Source of the DNA: Dama dama
Taxonomy: Eukaryota > Chordata > Mammalia > Artiodactyla > Cervidae
Reading direction: 5' to 3'
Length of the DNA stretch: 64,000 bases
Assembly: GCF_033118175.1 (NCBI RefSeq)
Contig: NC_083714.1
Span: 2,852,001-2,916,000, forward strand
Within the stretch, counting starts at the first letter, position 1, and every line of letters begins with the position of its first letter. The position numbers were made by a program, and so were the translations under genes. The notes under the pieces were generated by a model that was not told where the DNA came from, ran no database searches, and saw nothing but the letters and a program-made list of their open reading frames with translations. Positions 39,903-53,330 of the stretch are shown one piece after another.

Positions 39903-40163
39903 TTTAAACGTGTCAAAAATATGAGGAGCATGAAAAGATGGGAAAAATATGAGGAGCATTAAAATATGTCAATAATATGAAGAGCATGAAAAGTTGTGAA
40001 ATATATGAGGAGCATGAAATGGTGTGAAAAACACGAGGAGTACGAAAATGTCTGCAAATATGAGGAGTATGAAAAGGTCTGAAAATATGAGGAGAATGAA
40101 AAGGTGTGAAAACAACGAAGTGCATGAAAATGTGTGAAAAATATGAAGAGCATGAAAAGGTTT
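39903..40163 (+). repeat. Dispersed duplicate within the 28-bp domain, copy 2
   Basis: Partner of 36020-36280. The match fades on the right, where copy 1 reads gaaaaacacgaagagcatgt and copy 2 reads gaaaaatacgaagagcattt. Confidence 0.75.
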
Positions 40164-43100
40164 GAAAAATACGAAGAGCATTTAAAGGTGTGGAAAATAC
40201 GAGGAGAATTAAAGGTGTGAAAAATACGAGGAGCATGAAAATGTGTGAAAAATACGATGAGAAAGAAAATGTGCTAAAAATACGAGGCGCATGAAAAGGT
40301 GGGAAAAATAGTAGGAGCATGAAAAGGTCTGAAAAATACGAGGAACATGAAACGGTGTGAAAAATATGAAGACCTTTAAAAGGTGTCAAAAATATGAGGA
40401 GCATGAAAAGATGTGAAAAATATGAGGAGCATGAAATGGTATGAAAAATATGAGAAGCATGAAATATGTAAAAAATATGAAGAGCATGAAAAGTTGTGAA
40501 AAATATGAAGAGCATGAAACGGTGTGTAAAATATGAAGAGCATGAAAAGATGTGAAAATATGAAGAGCATGAAATGGTTTGAAAAGTATGAAGAGCGTGA
40601 AAAGTTGTGAAAAATACAAAGAGCATGAAAAGGTTGGAAAAATACAAAGTGCATGAAAAGGTGTGAAAAATACGAGGAGCATGAAACGGTGTGAAAAATA
40701 CGAGGAGCATGAAAAGTTCTGAAAAACACGAGGAGCATGAAAAGGTCTAAAAAATACGAGGAGCATGAAAAGGTCTGAAAAATATGAGGAGCATGAAAAG
40801 TTCTGAAAAACACGAGGAGCATGAAAGGTCTGAAAAATATGTGGAGCATGAAAAGGTGTGAGCAATATGAAGAGCATGAAACGGTGTTAAAAATATGAAG
40901 AGCATGAAACGTTGTGAAAAACACGAGCAGCATGAAAAAATGTGGAAAACACGAAGTGCATGAAAATGTGTGAAAAATTCGAAGAGCATGAAAAGGTTTG
41001 AAAAATACGAAGAGCATGTAAAGGTGTGAAAAATACGAGGAGCATTAAAGGTGTGAAAAATACGAGGAGCATGAAAAGGTGTGAAAAATACGATGAGAAA
41101 GAAAATCTGCTAAAAACACAAGGAGCATGAAAAGGTGGGAAAACTAGTAGGAGCATGAAAAGGTCTGAAAAATACGAGGAACATGAAACGGTGTGAAAAT
41201 ATAAAGAGCATGAAACGGTGTGAAAATATGAAGACCTTTAAAAGGTGTCAAAAATATGAGGAGCATGAAAAGATATGAAAAATATGAGGAGCATGAAATG
41301 GTATGAAAAATATGAGGAGCATGAAATATGTAAAAAATATGAAGAGCATGAAAAGTTGTGAAAAATATGAAGAGGATGAAAAGATGTGAAAAATATGAAG
41401 CGCATGAAGAGATGTGAAAAATATTTAGAGCATGAAAATATGTGAAAAATATGAAGAGCAAGAAACGGTTTGAAAAGTACGAAGAGCTTGAAAAGGTGTG
41501 AAAAATACGAAGAGCATGACTGGTGTGAAATCTACGAAGACCATGAAAAGGTCTGAAAAATTATGAAATGCATGAAAAGTTGTGAAAAATACAAAGAGAA
41601 TGAAAAGGTTTGAAAAATACGAAGTGCATGAAAATGTGTGAAAAATACGAGGAGCATGCAATGGTGTGAAAAATGCGAAAGCATGAAATGCTGTGAAAAA
41701 TACGAAGAGCATGAAAAGGTCTGAAAAACACAAGGAGCATGAAAGGGTGTGAAAAATACGAGGAGCATGAAAAGGTGTGAAAAATACGAGGAGCATGAAA
41801 CGGTATGAAAATATGAAGAGTATGAAACGGTGTTAAAAATATGAGGAGCATGAAACGGTGTGAAAAACACGAGCAGCATGAAAAAATGTGGAAAACACGA
41901 AGTGAATGAAAATGTGTGAAAAATTCGAAGAGCATTAAAAGGTTTGAAAAACACGAAGAGCATGTAAAGGTGTGAAAAATACGAGGAGCATTAAAGGTGT
42001 GAAAAATACGAGGAGCATGAAAAGGTGTGAAAAATACGATGAGAAAGGAAATGTGAGAAAAATACGAGGAGCATGAAAAGGTGGGAAAAATAGTAGGAGC
42101 ATGAAAAGGTCTGAAAAATACGAGCAACATGAAACGGTGTGAAAATATAAAGAGCATGAAACGGTGTGAAAAATATGAAGACCTTTAAAAGGTGTCAAAA
42201 ATATGAGGAGCATGAAAAGATGTGAAAAATATGAGTAGCATGAAATGGTATGAAAAATATGAGGAGCAAAAAAGGTCTGAAAATAGGAGGGGAATGAAAA
42301 GGTCTGAAAAATACGAGGAGCATGAAAAGGTCTGAAAAATACCAGGACCATGAAAAGTTCTGAAAAATATGAGCAGCATGAATAGGTGTCAAAAATACGA
42401 GGAGCATGAAAAGGTCTGAAAAATACGAGGAGCATGAAAAGGTCTGCAAAACACGAGGAGCATGAAAAGGTCTGAAAAATATGAGGAGCATGAAAAGGTC
42501 TGAAAAATACGAGGAGAATGAAAAGGTCTGAAAAATACGAGAAGCATGAAAAGTTCTGAAAAACGCGAGGAGCATTAGAAGGTCTAAAAAATACGTGGAG
42601 CATGAAAAGGTGTGAACAATATGAAGAGCATGAAAAAGTGTGAAAAATACAAAGAGCTTGAAAAGGCGTGAAAACACGAAGAACATGAAAAGGTCTCAAA
42701 AATATGAGGAGCCTGAAAAGGTGTGAAAAATATAGGGAGCATGAAAAGGTGTTAAAAACATAAGGAGCATGAATAGGTGTGAAAAACACGAAGAGCATGA
42801 AAATGTGTGAAAAATACAAGGAGCATGAAAAGGTCTGAAAAATACGAGGAGAATGAAAAGCTGTGAAAAATACGAGGAGCATGAAAAGGTCTGAAAAATA
42901 CGAGAAGCATAAAAGTTCTGAAAAACACGAGGAGCATGAAAAGGTCTAAAAAATACTTGGAGCATGAAAAGATGTGAACAATATGAAGAGCACGAAAAAG
43001 TGTGAAAAATACAAAGAGCTTGAAAAGGTGTGAAAACACGAACAGCATGAAAAGGTCTCAAAAATATGAGGAGCCTGAAAAGGTGTGAATAATCCGAGAA

Positions 43101-46100
43101 GAACGAAAAGGTCTGAAATATACGAGGACCATGTAAAGGTCTGAAAAATACGAGAGGCATGAAAAGATCTGAAAAAAACGAGAAGCATGAAAAGGTCCGG
43201 AAAACAGGAGGAGTATAAAAAGGTGTGAAAAATACGAAGAGCATGAAAAGTTCTCAAAAATATGAGGAGCCTGAAAAGGTGTGAAAAATACGAGGATCCT
43301 GAAAAGGTGTGAAAAATACGAGGAGTATGAAAAGGTGTGAAAATATAAGGAGCATGAAAAGGTGTGAAAAATAGGAGGAGCATGAAAAGGTGTGAAAAAT
43401 ATAAGGAGCATAAAAAGGTCTGGAAAACACGAGGAGCATGAAAATTTGTGAAAAATACAAAGAGCATGAAAAGGTTTGAAAAATACAAAGTGCATGAAAA
43501 GGTGTGAAAAATATGAGGAGCATGAAACGGTGTGAAAAATGCGAAAGCATGAAATGCTGTGAAAAATACAAAGAGCATGAAAAGGTCTGAAAAATACGAG
43601 GAGCATGAAAAGGTGTCAAAAATACGAGGAGCAGGAAAAGGTCTGAAAAATACGAGGAGCATGAAAAGGTCTGGAAAACAGGAGGAGCATAAAAAGATGT
43701 GAAAAATACGAAGAGCATGAAAAGGTCTCAAAAATATAAGGAGCCTGAAAAGGTGTGAAAAATATAAGGAGCATGAAAAGGTGTGAAAAATATAAGGAGC
43801 ATGAAAAGGTGTGAAAAATACGAGGAGCATGAAAAGATGTGAAAAAAAAGAGGAGCATGAAAAGCTGTGAAAAACACGAGGAGCATGAATAGGTGTGAAA
43901 AACATGAAGAGCAGGAAACAGTGTGAAAAATACAGGAGCATGAAAAAGTTTGAAAAATAAGAGAAGCATGGAAAGGTGTGAAAAATTTGAGGAGCATGAA
44001 ACGGTCTGAAAAATATGAAGAGCATGAAATGGTGTGAAAAACACGAGCAGCATGAAAAGTTGTGGAAAACACGAAGTGCATGTAAATGTGTGAAAAATTT
44101 GAAGAGCATGAAAAGGTTTGCAAAATACGAAGAGCATGCAAAGGTCTGAAAAATACGAGGAGCATGCAAAGGTCTGAAAAATACGAGGAGCTTGCAAAGG
44201 TCTGAAAAATACGAGGAGCTTGCAAAGGTCTGAAAAATACGAGTAGCATGAAAAGGTCTAAAATATACGAGGAGCATGAAAAGGTGTGAATAATACGAGG
44301 AGCATGAAAAGGTCTAAAATATACAAGGAGCATGAAAAGGTGTGAATAATACAAAAAGCACAAAAAGTTGTGAAAAATACGAAGAGCATGAAAAGGTGTG
44401 AATAATTACGAAGTGCAAGAAAAGTTGTGAAAAATTACGAGGAACATGAAAAGATGTGAAAAATACAAAGAGCATGAAAAGGTGAAAAATACAAAGAGCA
44501 TGAAAAGGTGTGATAAATATGAAGAGCATTAAACGGTGTGAAAAATATGAAGTGCATGAAACGCTGTGAAAAATAGGAAGAGCTTGAAAAGTTCTGAAAA
44601 ATAAGAAGAGCATGAAAAGGTGTGAAAAATCCCAGGAGCATGAAAAGCTGTGAACAATACGAAGAGCATGAAAAATTCTGAAACATACGAAGAGCATGTA
44701 AAGGTTTGAAAACTATGAAGAGCATGAAAAGTTGTGAACAATATGAGGTTCATGAAATGGTGTGAAAAATATGAAGAGCATAAAACGGTGTGTAAAATAT
44801 GAAGAGCATGAAACGGTGTGAAAAATACCAGGAGCATGAAAAGCTGTGATTTACAAGGACAATGAAAAGTTCTGAAAAATAGGAGGAGCATGAAAAGGTC
44901 TGAAAAATACCAGAAGCATAAAAAGTTGTGAATAATATGAGGAGTATGAAAAGGGGTGAACAATATGAGGAGCATGAGAAGTTTTGAAAAACACGAGGAG
45001 CGTGAAAAGTTCTGAAAAATACGAGGAGCATGCAAAGGTCTGAAAAATACGAGGAGCTTGCAAACGTCTGAAAAATACGAGTAGCATGAAAAGGTCTAAA
45101 ATATACGAGGAGCATGAAAAGGTGTGAATAATACGAGGAGCATGAAAAGGTCTAAAATATACAAGGAGCATGAAAAGGTGTGAATAATACGAAAAGCATG
45201 AAAAGGTGTGAAAAATACGAAGAGCATGAAAAGGTGTGAAAAATTACAAAGTGCATGAAAATTTGTGAAAAATTACGAAGACCATGAAAAGATGTGAAAA
45301 ATAAAAAGAGCATGAAAAGGTGTGAAAAATACGAAGAGCATGAAAAGGTGTGAAAAATATGAAGAGCATTAAACGGTGTGAAAAATACGAAGTGCATGAA
45401 ACGCTGTGAAAAATACGAAGCATCAGAATGTCTGAAAAATACGAAGAGCATGAAATAGTGTGAAAAATACGAAGAGCATGAAAAGTTCTGAAAAATACGA
45501 AGAACATGAAAAGATGGGACAAATACGAAGAGGATGAAAAGATGTAAAAAATATGAAGAGCACGACAGGGTGTGAAAAATACGAAGAGCATGAAAAGGGG
45601 TGAAAAATTTCGAAGAGCCTGAAAAGGTGTGAAAAATACGAAGAGCATGAAAATTTGTGAAAAATACGAAGTGCATGAAAAGGTGTGAAACATACGAAGA
45701 GCCTGAAACGGTGTGTAAAATATGAAGAGCATGAAAAGGTGTGAATAATATAAGGTTAATGAAATGGTGTGAAAAACATGAAGAGCATGAAACGGTGTGT
45801 AAAATATGAAGAGCAAGAAAAGGTGTGAAAAATACGCAGAATATGAAAAGGTCTGAAAAATAGGAGGAGCATGAATAGGTCTGAAAATACGAAGAGCATG
45901 AAGAGAATGAAAAGTTCTGAAAAATATGAATAGCATGAAAAATTGTGAAAAATATGAAGAGCATGAAAAGGCCTGAAAAATATGAAGAGCATTAAAAGGA
46001 GTGAAAAACACGAAGAGCATGAAAATGAATGAAAAATTCGAAGAGCATGAAAAGGTTTGAAAAATATGAGGAGCATGAAAAAGTGTGAAAAATACGAGGA

Positions 46101-48834
46101 GCATGAAAAGGTGTGGAAAATATGAAGAGCATGAAAAGTGTGAAAAATAGGAGCATGAAATGTGTGAAAAACACGAAGAGCAAGAAACGGTGTGAAAAAC
46201 ATGGAGAGCATGAAAAGGTGTGGAAAATATCAAGAGCATGAAAAGGCCTGAAAAATATGAAGAGCATTAAAAGGAGTGAAAAACACGAAGAGCATGAAAA
46301 GGTGTGAAAAACAGGAAGAGCATGAAAAGGTGTGAAAAATACAAAGAGCATATAAAGGTGTGAAAAATACGAGGAGAATGAAAAAGTGTGAAAAATACGA
46401 GGAGCATGAAAAGGTGTGAAAAATACGAGAAGCATGAAAAGGTCTGATAAATACGAGGAGGATGAAAAGGTCTGAAAAATACGAGGAGCATGAAAAGGTC
46501 TGAAAAACACAAGGAGCATGAAAAGGTCTGAAAAATACGGGGAGCCTGAAAAGTTGTGAACAATATGAACAGCATGAAACGGTGTGAAAAATATGAAGAG
46601 CATGAAAAGGTGTGAAATATACGAAGAGCATGAAAAAGTGTCAAAAATACGAAGAGCATGAAACAGTGTGAAAAATATGAAGAGCATGAAATGGTGTGAA
46701 AAATATGAAGAGCATGAAAAGGTGTGAAAAATATGAAGAGCATGAAACGGTGTGAAAAATATGAAGAGCATGAAAAGGTGTGAATCATACGAAGTGCATG
46801 AAAAGGTGTGAAATATACGAAGAGCATTAAAATTTGTGAAAAATACAAAGAGCATGAAAAAGTGTGAAAAGTACAAACGCATCAAACGGTGTGAAAAATA
46901 TGAAGAGCATGAAACGTTGTGAAAAATCACGAAAAGCATGAAAAGTTGTGAAAAATTCAGAGAGCATTAAAAGATGTGAAAAATTACCAAGAACATGAAA
47001 AAGTCTGAAAAATACAAAGAGCTTTCTGAAAAATATGAAGAGCATGAAACGTGTGAAAAATATGAGGAGCATGAAACTATCTGAAAATATGAAGAGCATG
47101 AAACGGTGTGAAAAATACGAGGAGCATGGAAAGGTCTGAAAAATACAAGGGTCGTGAAAAGGTGTGAAAAATACGAGGAGCATGGAAATGTGTGAAAAAT
47201 ACGAGGAGCATGAAAAGGTCTGAAAAATACGAGGAGCCTGAAAAGGTTTCAAAACTATCAAGAGCATGAAAAGGTCTGAAAAATACGAAGAGCATGCAAA
47301 CGTCTGAAAAATACGAAGAGCATGAAAAGGTGTGCAAAATATGAGGAGCATGAAAAGTTCTGAAAAATACGAGGAGCATGAAAATGTGTGAAAAATACAG
47401 GGAGCATGCAAAGGCCTGAAAAATACGAAGAGCGTGAAAAGGTGTGAAAAATATGAGGAGGATGAAAAGGTCTGGAAAATACGAGGAGCATGCCAAGGTC
47501 TGAAAATTATGAGGAGCATGAAAAGGTCTGAAAAATACGAGGACCATGAAAAGGTCTGAAAAATATGAGGAGCATGAAACAGTGTGAGAATATGAAGAGC
47601 ATGAAACGGTATGAAAAATATGAAGAGCAGGAAAAGGTGTGAAAAATATGAAGAGCATGAAACGGTGTGAAAAATATGAGGAGCAAGAAAAGGTGTCAAA
47701 AATATGAGGAGCATGTAAAGGTGTGAAAAATATGAAGAGCATGAAAAGTTCTGAAAAATACGAGGAGCAAGAAATGGTGTCAAAAATATGAGGAGTATGT
47801 AAAGGTGTGAAAAATTTGAAGAGCATGAAACTATGATAAATATGAGGAGCATGTAATGGTGTGAACATATGAAGAGCATGAAACAGTGTGAAATATATGA
47901 AGAGCATGAAAAGAAGTGAAAAATATGAAGATTATGAAACAGTGTGAAAAATATGAATAGCATGAAAAGGTGTGAAAAATATGAAGTGCATGAAACGGTG
48001 TGAAAAATGCGAAGAGCATGAAAAGTTCTGAAATATATGGAGATCACGAAAAGTTCTGATAAATACGAAAAGCATGAAACGGTGTGAAAAATAAGAAGAT
48101 CATGAAAACATCTGATAAATACGAAGAGCATGAAAAGGTGTAAAAAATTTGAAAAGCATGACAAGGTGTGAAAAATATGAAGAGCATGAAACGGTGTGTA
48201 AAATATGAAGAGCAAGAAAAGGTTTAAAAAATATGAAGAGCATGAAAAGTTGTGTAAAATATGAGGAGCAAGAAAAGGTTTAAAAAATATGAAGAGCATG
48301 AAAAGGTGTGAAAAATTTGAAAAGCATGACAAGGTGTGAAAAATATGAAGAGCATGAAACGGTGTGAAAAATAAGAAGAGCAAGAAAAGGTTTAAAAAAT
48401 AAGAAGAGCATGAGAAGTTGTGTAAAATATGAAGAGCATGTAAACGTGTGAATAATATGTGGAGCATGAAAAGGTCTGAAAAATATGAAGAGCATGAAAA
48501 GGTGTGAAAAATCTGAGGAGCATGAAACGGTGTGACAACATGAAGCTCATGAAAAGATATGAAATATATGAGGAGCATGAAATGGTGTGAAAAATAAGAA
48601 GAGCATGAAAAGCTGTAAAAAATATGAAGAGCATGAAAAGGTCTGAAAAATACAAAGAGCATGAAAAGGTCTGAAAAATATCAAGAGATTGAAAAGGTCT
48701 GAAAAATATGAAAGGCATGAAAAGTTGTGAAAAATTGAAGAGCATGAAAAGGTCTGAAAAATATCAAGGACATGAAAACTTCTGAAAAATATCAAGAGCA
48801 TGAAAAGGTGTGAAAAATACGAAGAGCATGAAAA

Positions 48835-51082
48835 GTTCTGAAAAATACGAAGAGCATGAAAAGGTCTGAAAAATACGAAGAGCATGAAGAGCATGAAAAT
48901 TTCTGAAAAATATGAAGAGCTGAAAAGGTGTGAAAAATATAATGAGCATGAAAATTTGTGAATAATATGAGGAGTATGAAAGGTGTGAACAATATGAGGA
49001 GAATGAGAAGTTGTGAAAAATACGAGGAGCGTGAAAAGTTCAGAAAAATATGAGGAACATGCAAAGGTCTGAAAAATACGAGGAGCATGAAAAGGTCTGA
49101 AAAATACAAAGAGCATGAAAAGGTCTGAAAAATACATTGAGCATGAAATGGTGTGAAAAATGAGAAGAGGATGAAAATGTGTGAAAAATATGAAGAGCAT
49201 GAAAAAGTGTGAAAAATTTCGAAGAGCCTGAAGAGGTGTGAAAAATACGAAGAGCATGAAAAGTTGTGAAAAACACGAAGTGCATGAAAAGGTGTGAAAC
49301 ATACGAAGAGCCTGAAACGGTGTGAAAAATGTGCAGAGCATGAAAGGTTATGAAAACTACGAAGAGCTTGAAAAAGTCTGAAAAATATCAAGAGCTTGAA
49401 AAGTTCTGAAGTATATGAAGAACATGAAAAGGTGTGAAAAATACCAGAAGCATGAAAAGCTGTGAAAAATACGAAGAGCATGTAAAGGTCTGAAAACTAT
49501 GAAGAGCATGAAAAGTTGTGAACAATATGAGGTTCATGAAATGGTGTGAAAAATATGAAGAGCATGAAACGGTGTGTAAAGTATGAAAAGCATGAAAAGG
49601 TGTGAAAAATACCAGGAGCATGAAAAGCTGTGATTTACGAGGAGAATGAAAAGTTCTGAAAAATAGGAAGAGCATGAAAAGGTGTGAAAAATGCGAGGAG
49701 CATGAAAAGGTCTGAAAAATACCAGGAGCATAAAAAGTTGTGAATAATATGAGGAGTATGAAAAGGTGTGAACAATATGAGGAGCATGGGAAGTTGTGAA
49801 AAACACAAGGAGCGTGAAAAGGTCTGAAAAATACGAGGAGCATGCAAAGGTCTGAAAAATACGAGGAGCTTGCAAAGGTCTGAAAAATACGAGTAGCATG
49901 AAAAGGTCTAAAATATACGAGGAGCATGAAAAGGTGTGAATAATACGAGGAGCATGAAAGGGTCTAAAACATACAAGGAGCATGAAAAGGTGTGAATAAT
50001 ACAAAAAGCATGAAAAGGTGTGAAAAATTATGAAGTGCATGAAAAGTTGTGAAAAATTACGAAGACCATGAAAAGATGTGAAAAATACAAAGAGCATGAA
50101 AAGCTGTGAAAAATAGGAAGAGCTTGAAAAGTTCTGAAAAATATGAAGAGCATGAAAAGGTGTGAAAAATACCAGGAGCATGAAAAGCTGTGAACAATAC
50201 GAAGAGCATGAAAAATTCTGAAACATACGAAGAGCATGCAAAGGTTTGAAAACTATGAAGAGCATGAAAAGTTGTGAACAATATGAGGTTCATGAAATGG
50301 TGTTAAAAATATGAAGAGCATGAAACGGTGTGTAAATATGAAGAGCATGAAAAGGTGTGAAAAATACCAGGAGCATAAAAAGCTGTGATTTACGAGCAGA
50401 ATGAAAAGTTCTGAAAAATAGGAGGAGCATGAAAAGGTCTGAAAAATACCAGGAGCATAAAAAGGTGTGAATAATATGAGGAGTATGAAAAGGTGTGAAC
50501 AATGTGAGGAGCATGAGAAGCTGTGAAAAACACGAGGAGCGTGAAAAGTTCTGAAAAATACGAGGAGCATGCAAAGGTCTGAAAAATACGAGGAGCATGA
50601 AAAGGTCTGAAAAATACGAGTAGCATGAAAAGGTGTGAAAAATTACGAAGTGCAGGAAAAGTTGTAAAAAATTACGAAGACCATGAAAAGATGTGAAAAA
50701 TAAAAAGAGCATGAAAAGGTGTGAAAAATACGAAGAGCATGAAAAGGTGTGAAAAATATGAACAGCATTAAACGGTGTGAAAAATACGAGGAGCATGAAA
50801 AGGTCTGAAAAATAGAAGGAGCATAAAAAGGTGTGAAAAATGCGAGGAGTATGAAAAGGTGTCAAAAACACGAAGAGCATGAACAGGTGTGAAATATTAC
50901 AAAGAGCATGAAAAGGTGTGAAAAATATGAGGAGCATGAAATGGTCTGAAAAATACGAAGAGCATGAAAAGGTCTGAAAAATATCAAGAACTTGAAAAGG
51001 TCTGAAATATACGAAGAGCATGAAAATGTGTGAACAGTATGAAGAGCATGAAAATTTCTGAAAAATACGAGTAGCATGAAGA
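48835..51082 (+). repeat. 2,248-bp tandem duplication, copy 1
   Basis: From the shared gaagagcatgaagagcatga region near 48880 the sequence recurs at an offset of 2,248 bp. The only difference I noticed is T at 49149 against C at 51397. The unit has a weaker internal repeat: the marker tatgaggttcatgaaatgg occurs near 49526 and 50282, 756 bp apart, and an older relative lies near 44747. Confidence 0.9.
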
Positions 51083-53330
51083 GTTCTGAAAAATACGAAG
51101 AGCATGAAAAGGTCTGAAAAATACGAAGAGCATGAAGAGCATGAAAATTTCTGAAAAATATGAAGAGCTGAAAAGGTGTGAAAAATATAATGAGCATGAA
51201 AATTTGTGAATAATATGAGGAGTATGAAAGGTGTGAACAATATGAGGAGAATGAGAAGTTGTGAAAAATACGAGGAGCGTGAAAAGTTCAGAAAAATATG
51301 AGGAACATGCAAAGGTCTGAAAAATACGAGGAGCATGAAAAGGTCTGAAAAATACAAAGAGCATGAAAAGGTCTGAAAAATACATTGAGCATGAAACGGT
51401 GTGAAAAATGAGAAGAGGATGAAAATGTGTGAAAAATATGAAGAGCATGAAAAAGTGTGAAAAATTTCGAAGAGCCTGAAGAGGTGTGAAAAATACGAAG
51501 AGCATGAAAAGTTGTGAAAAACACGAAGTGCATGAAAAGGTGTGAAACATACGAAGAGCCTGAAACGGTGTGAAAAATGTGCAGAGCATGAAAGGTTATG
51601 AAAACTACGAAGAGCTTGAAAAAGTCTGAAAAATATCAAGAGCTTGAAAAGTTCTGAAGTATATGAAGAACATGAAAAGGTGTGAAAAATACCAGAAGCA
51701 TGAAAAGCTGTGAAAAATACGAAGAGCATGTAAAGGTCTGAAAACTATGAAGAGCATGAAAAGTTGTGAACAATATGAGGTTCATGAAATGGTGTGAAAA
51801 ATATGAAGAGCATGAAACGGTGTGTAAAGTATGAAAAGCATGAAAAGGTGTGAAAAATACCAGGAGCATGAAAAGCTGTGATTTACGAGGAGAATGAAAA
51901 GTTCTGAAAAATAGGAAGAGCATGAAAAGGTGTGAAAAATGCGAGGAGCATGAAAAGGTCTGAAAAATACCAGGAGCATAAAAAGTTGTGAATAATATGA
52001 GGAGTATGAAAAGGTGTGAACAATATGAGGAGCATGGGAAGTTGTGAAAAACACAAGGAGCGTGAAAAGGTCTGAAAAATACGAGGAGCATGCAAAGGTC
52101 TGAAAAATACGAGGAGCTTGCAAAGGTCTGAAAAATACGAGTAGCATGAAAAGGTCTAAAATATACGAGGAGCATGAAAAGGTGTGAATAATACGAGGAG
52201 CATGAAAGGGTCTAAAACATACAAGGAGCATGAAAAGGTGTGAATAATACAAAAAGCATGAAAAGGTGTGAAAAATTATGAAGTGCATGAAAAGTTGTGA
52301 AAAATTACGAAGACCATGAAAAGATGTGAAAAATACAAAGAGCATGAAAAGCTGTGAAAAATAGGAAGAGCTTGAAAAGTTCTGAAAAATATGAAGAGCA
52401 TGAAAAGGTGTGAAAAATACCAGGAGCATGAAAAGCTGTGAACAATACGAAGAGCATGAAAAATTCTGAAACATACGAAGAGCATGCAAAGGTTTGAAAA
52501 CTATGAAGAGCATGAAAAGTTGTGAACAATATGAGGTTCATGAAATGGTGTTAAAAATATGAAGAGCATGAAACGGTGTGTAAATATGAAGAGCATGAAA
52601 AGGTGTGAAAAATACCAGGAGCATAAAAAGCTGTGATTTACGAGCAGAATGAAAAGTTCTGAAAAATAGGAGGAGCATGAAAAGGTCTGAAAAATACCAG
52701 GAGCATAAAAAGGTGTGAATAATATGAGGAGTATGAAAAGGTGTGAACAATGTGAGGAGCATGAGAAGCTGTGAAAAACACGAGGAGCGTGAAAAGTTCT
52801 GAAAAATACGAGGAGCATGCAAAGGTCTGAAAAATACGAGGAGCATGAAAAGGTCTGAAAAATACGAGTAGCATGAAAAGGTGTGAAAAATTACGAAGTG
52901 CAGGAAAAGTTGTAAAAAATTACGAAGACCATGAAAAGATGTGAAAAATAAAAAGAGCATGAAAAGGTGTGAAAAATACGAAGAGCATGAAAAGGTGTGA
53001 AAAATATGAACAGCATTAAACGGTGTGAAAAATACGAGGAGCATGAAAAGGTCTGAAAAATAGAAGGAGCATAAAAAGGTGTGAAAAATGCGAGGAGTAT
53101 GAAAAGGTGTCAAAAACACGAAGAGCATGAACAGGTGTGAAATATTACAAAGAGCATGAAAAGGTGTGAAAAATATGAGGAGCATGAAATGGTCTGAAAA
53201 ATACGAAGAGCATGAAAAGGTCTGAAAAATATCAAGAACTTGAAAAGGTCTGAAATATACGAAGAGCATGAAAATGTGTGAACAGTATGAAGAGCATGAA
53301 AATTTCTGAAAAATACGAGTAGCATGAAGA
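51083..53330 (+). repeat. 2,248-bp tandem duplication, copy 2
   Basis: Directly follows copy 1. It ends near 53330, where the sequence turns to gaataggtctgaaatatcag. High identity over 2.2 kb implies recent unequal exchange, or an assembly artefact. Confidence 0.9.

Noticed and set aside
33404..48662. Long minus-strand frames of 300-611 codons with repeated Phe-rich segments resembling membrane proteins
   Set aside because: They are translations of a stop-free 28-bp repeat. All three minus frames give similar frames in the same place, and the hydrophobicity comes from the T-rich complement of the A-runs.
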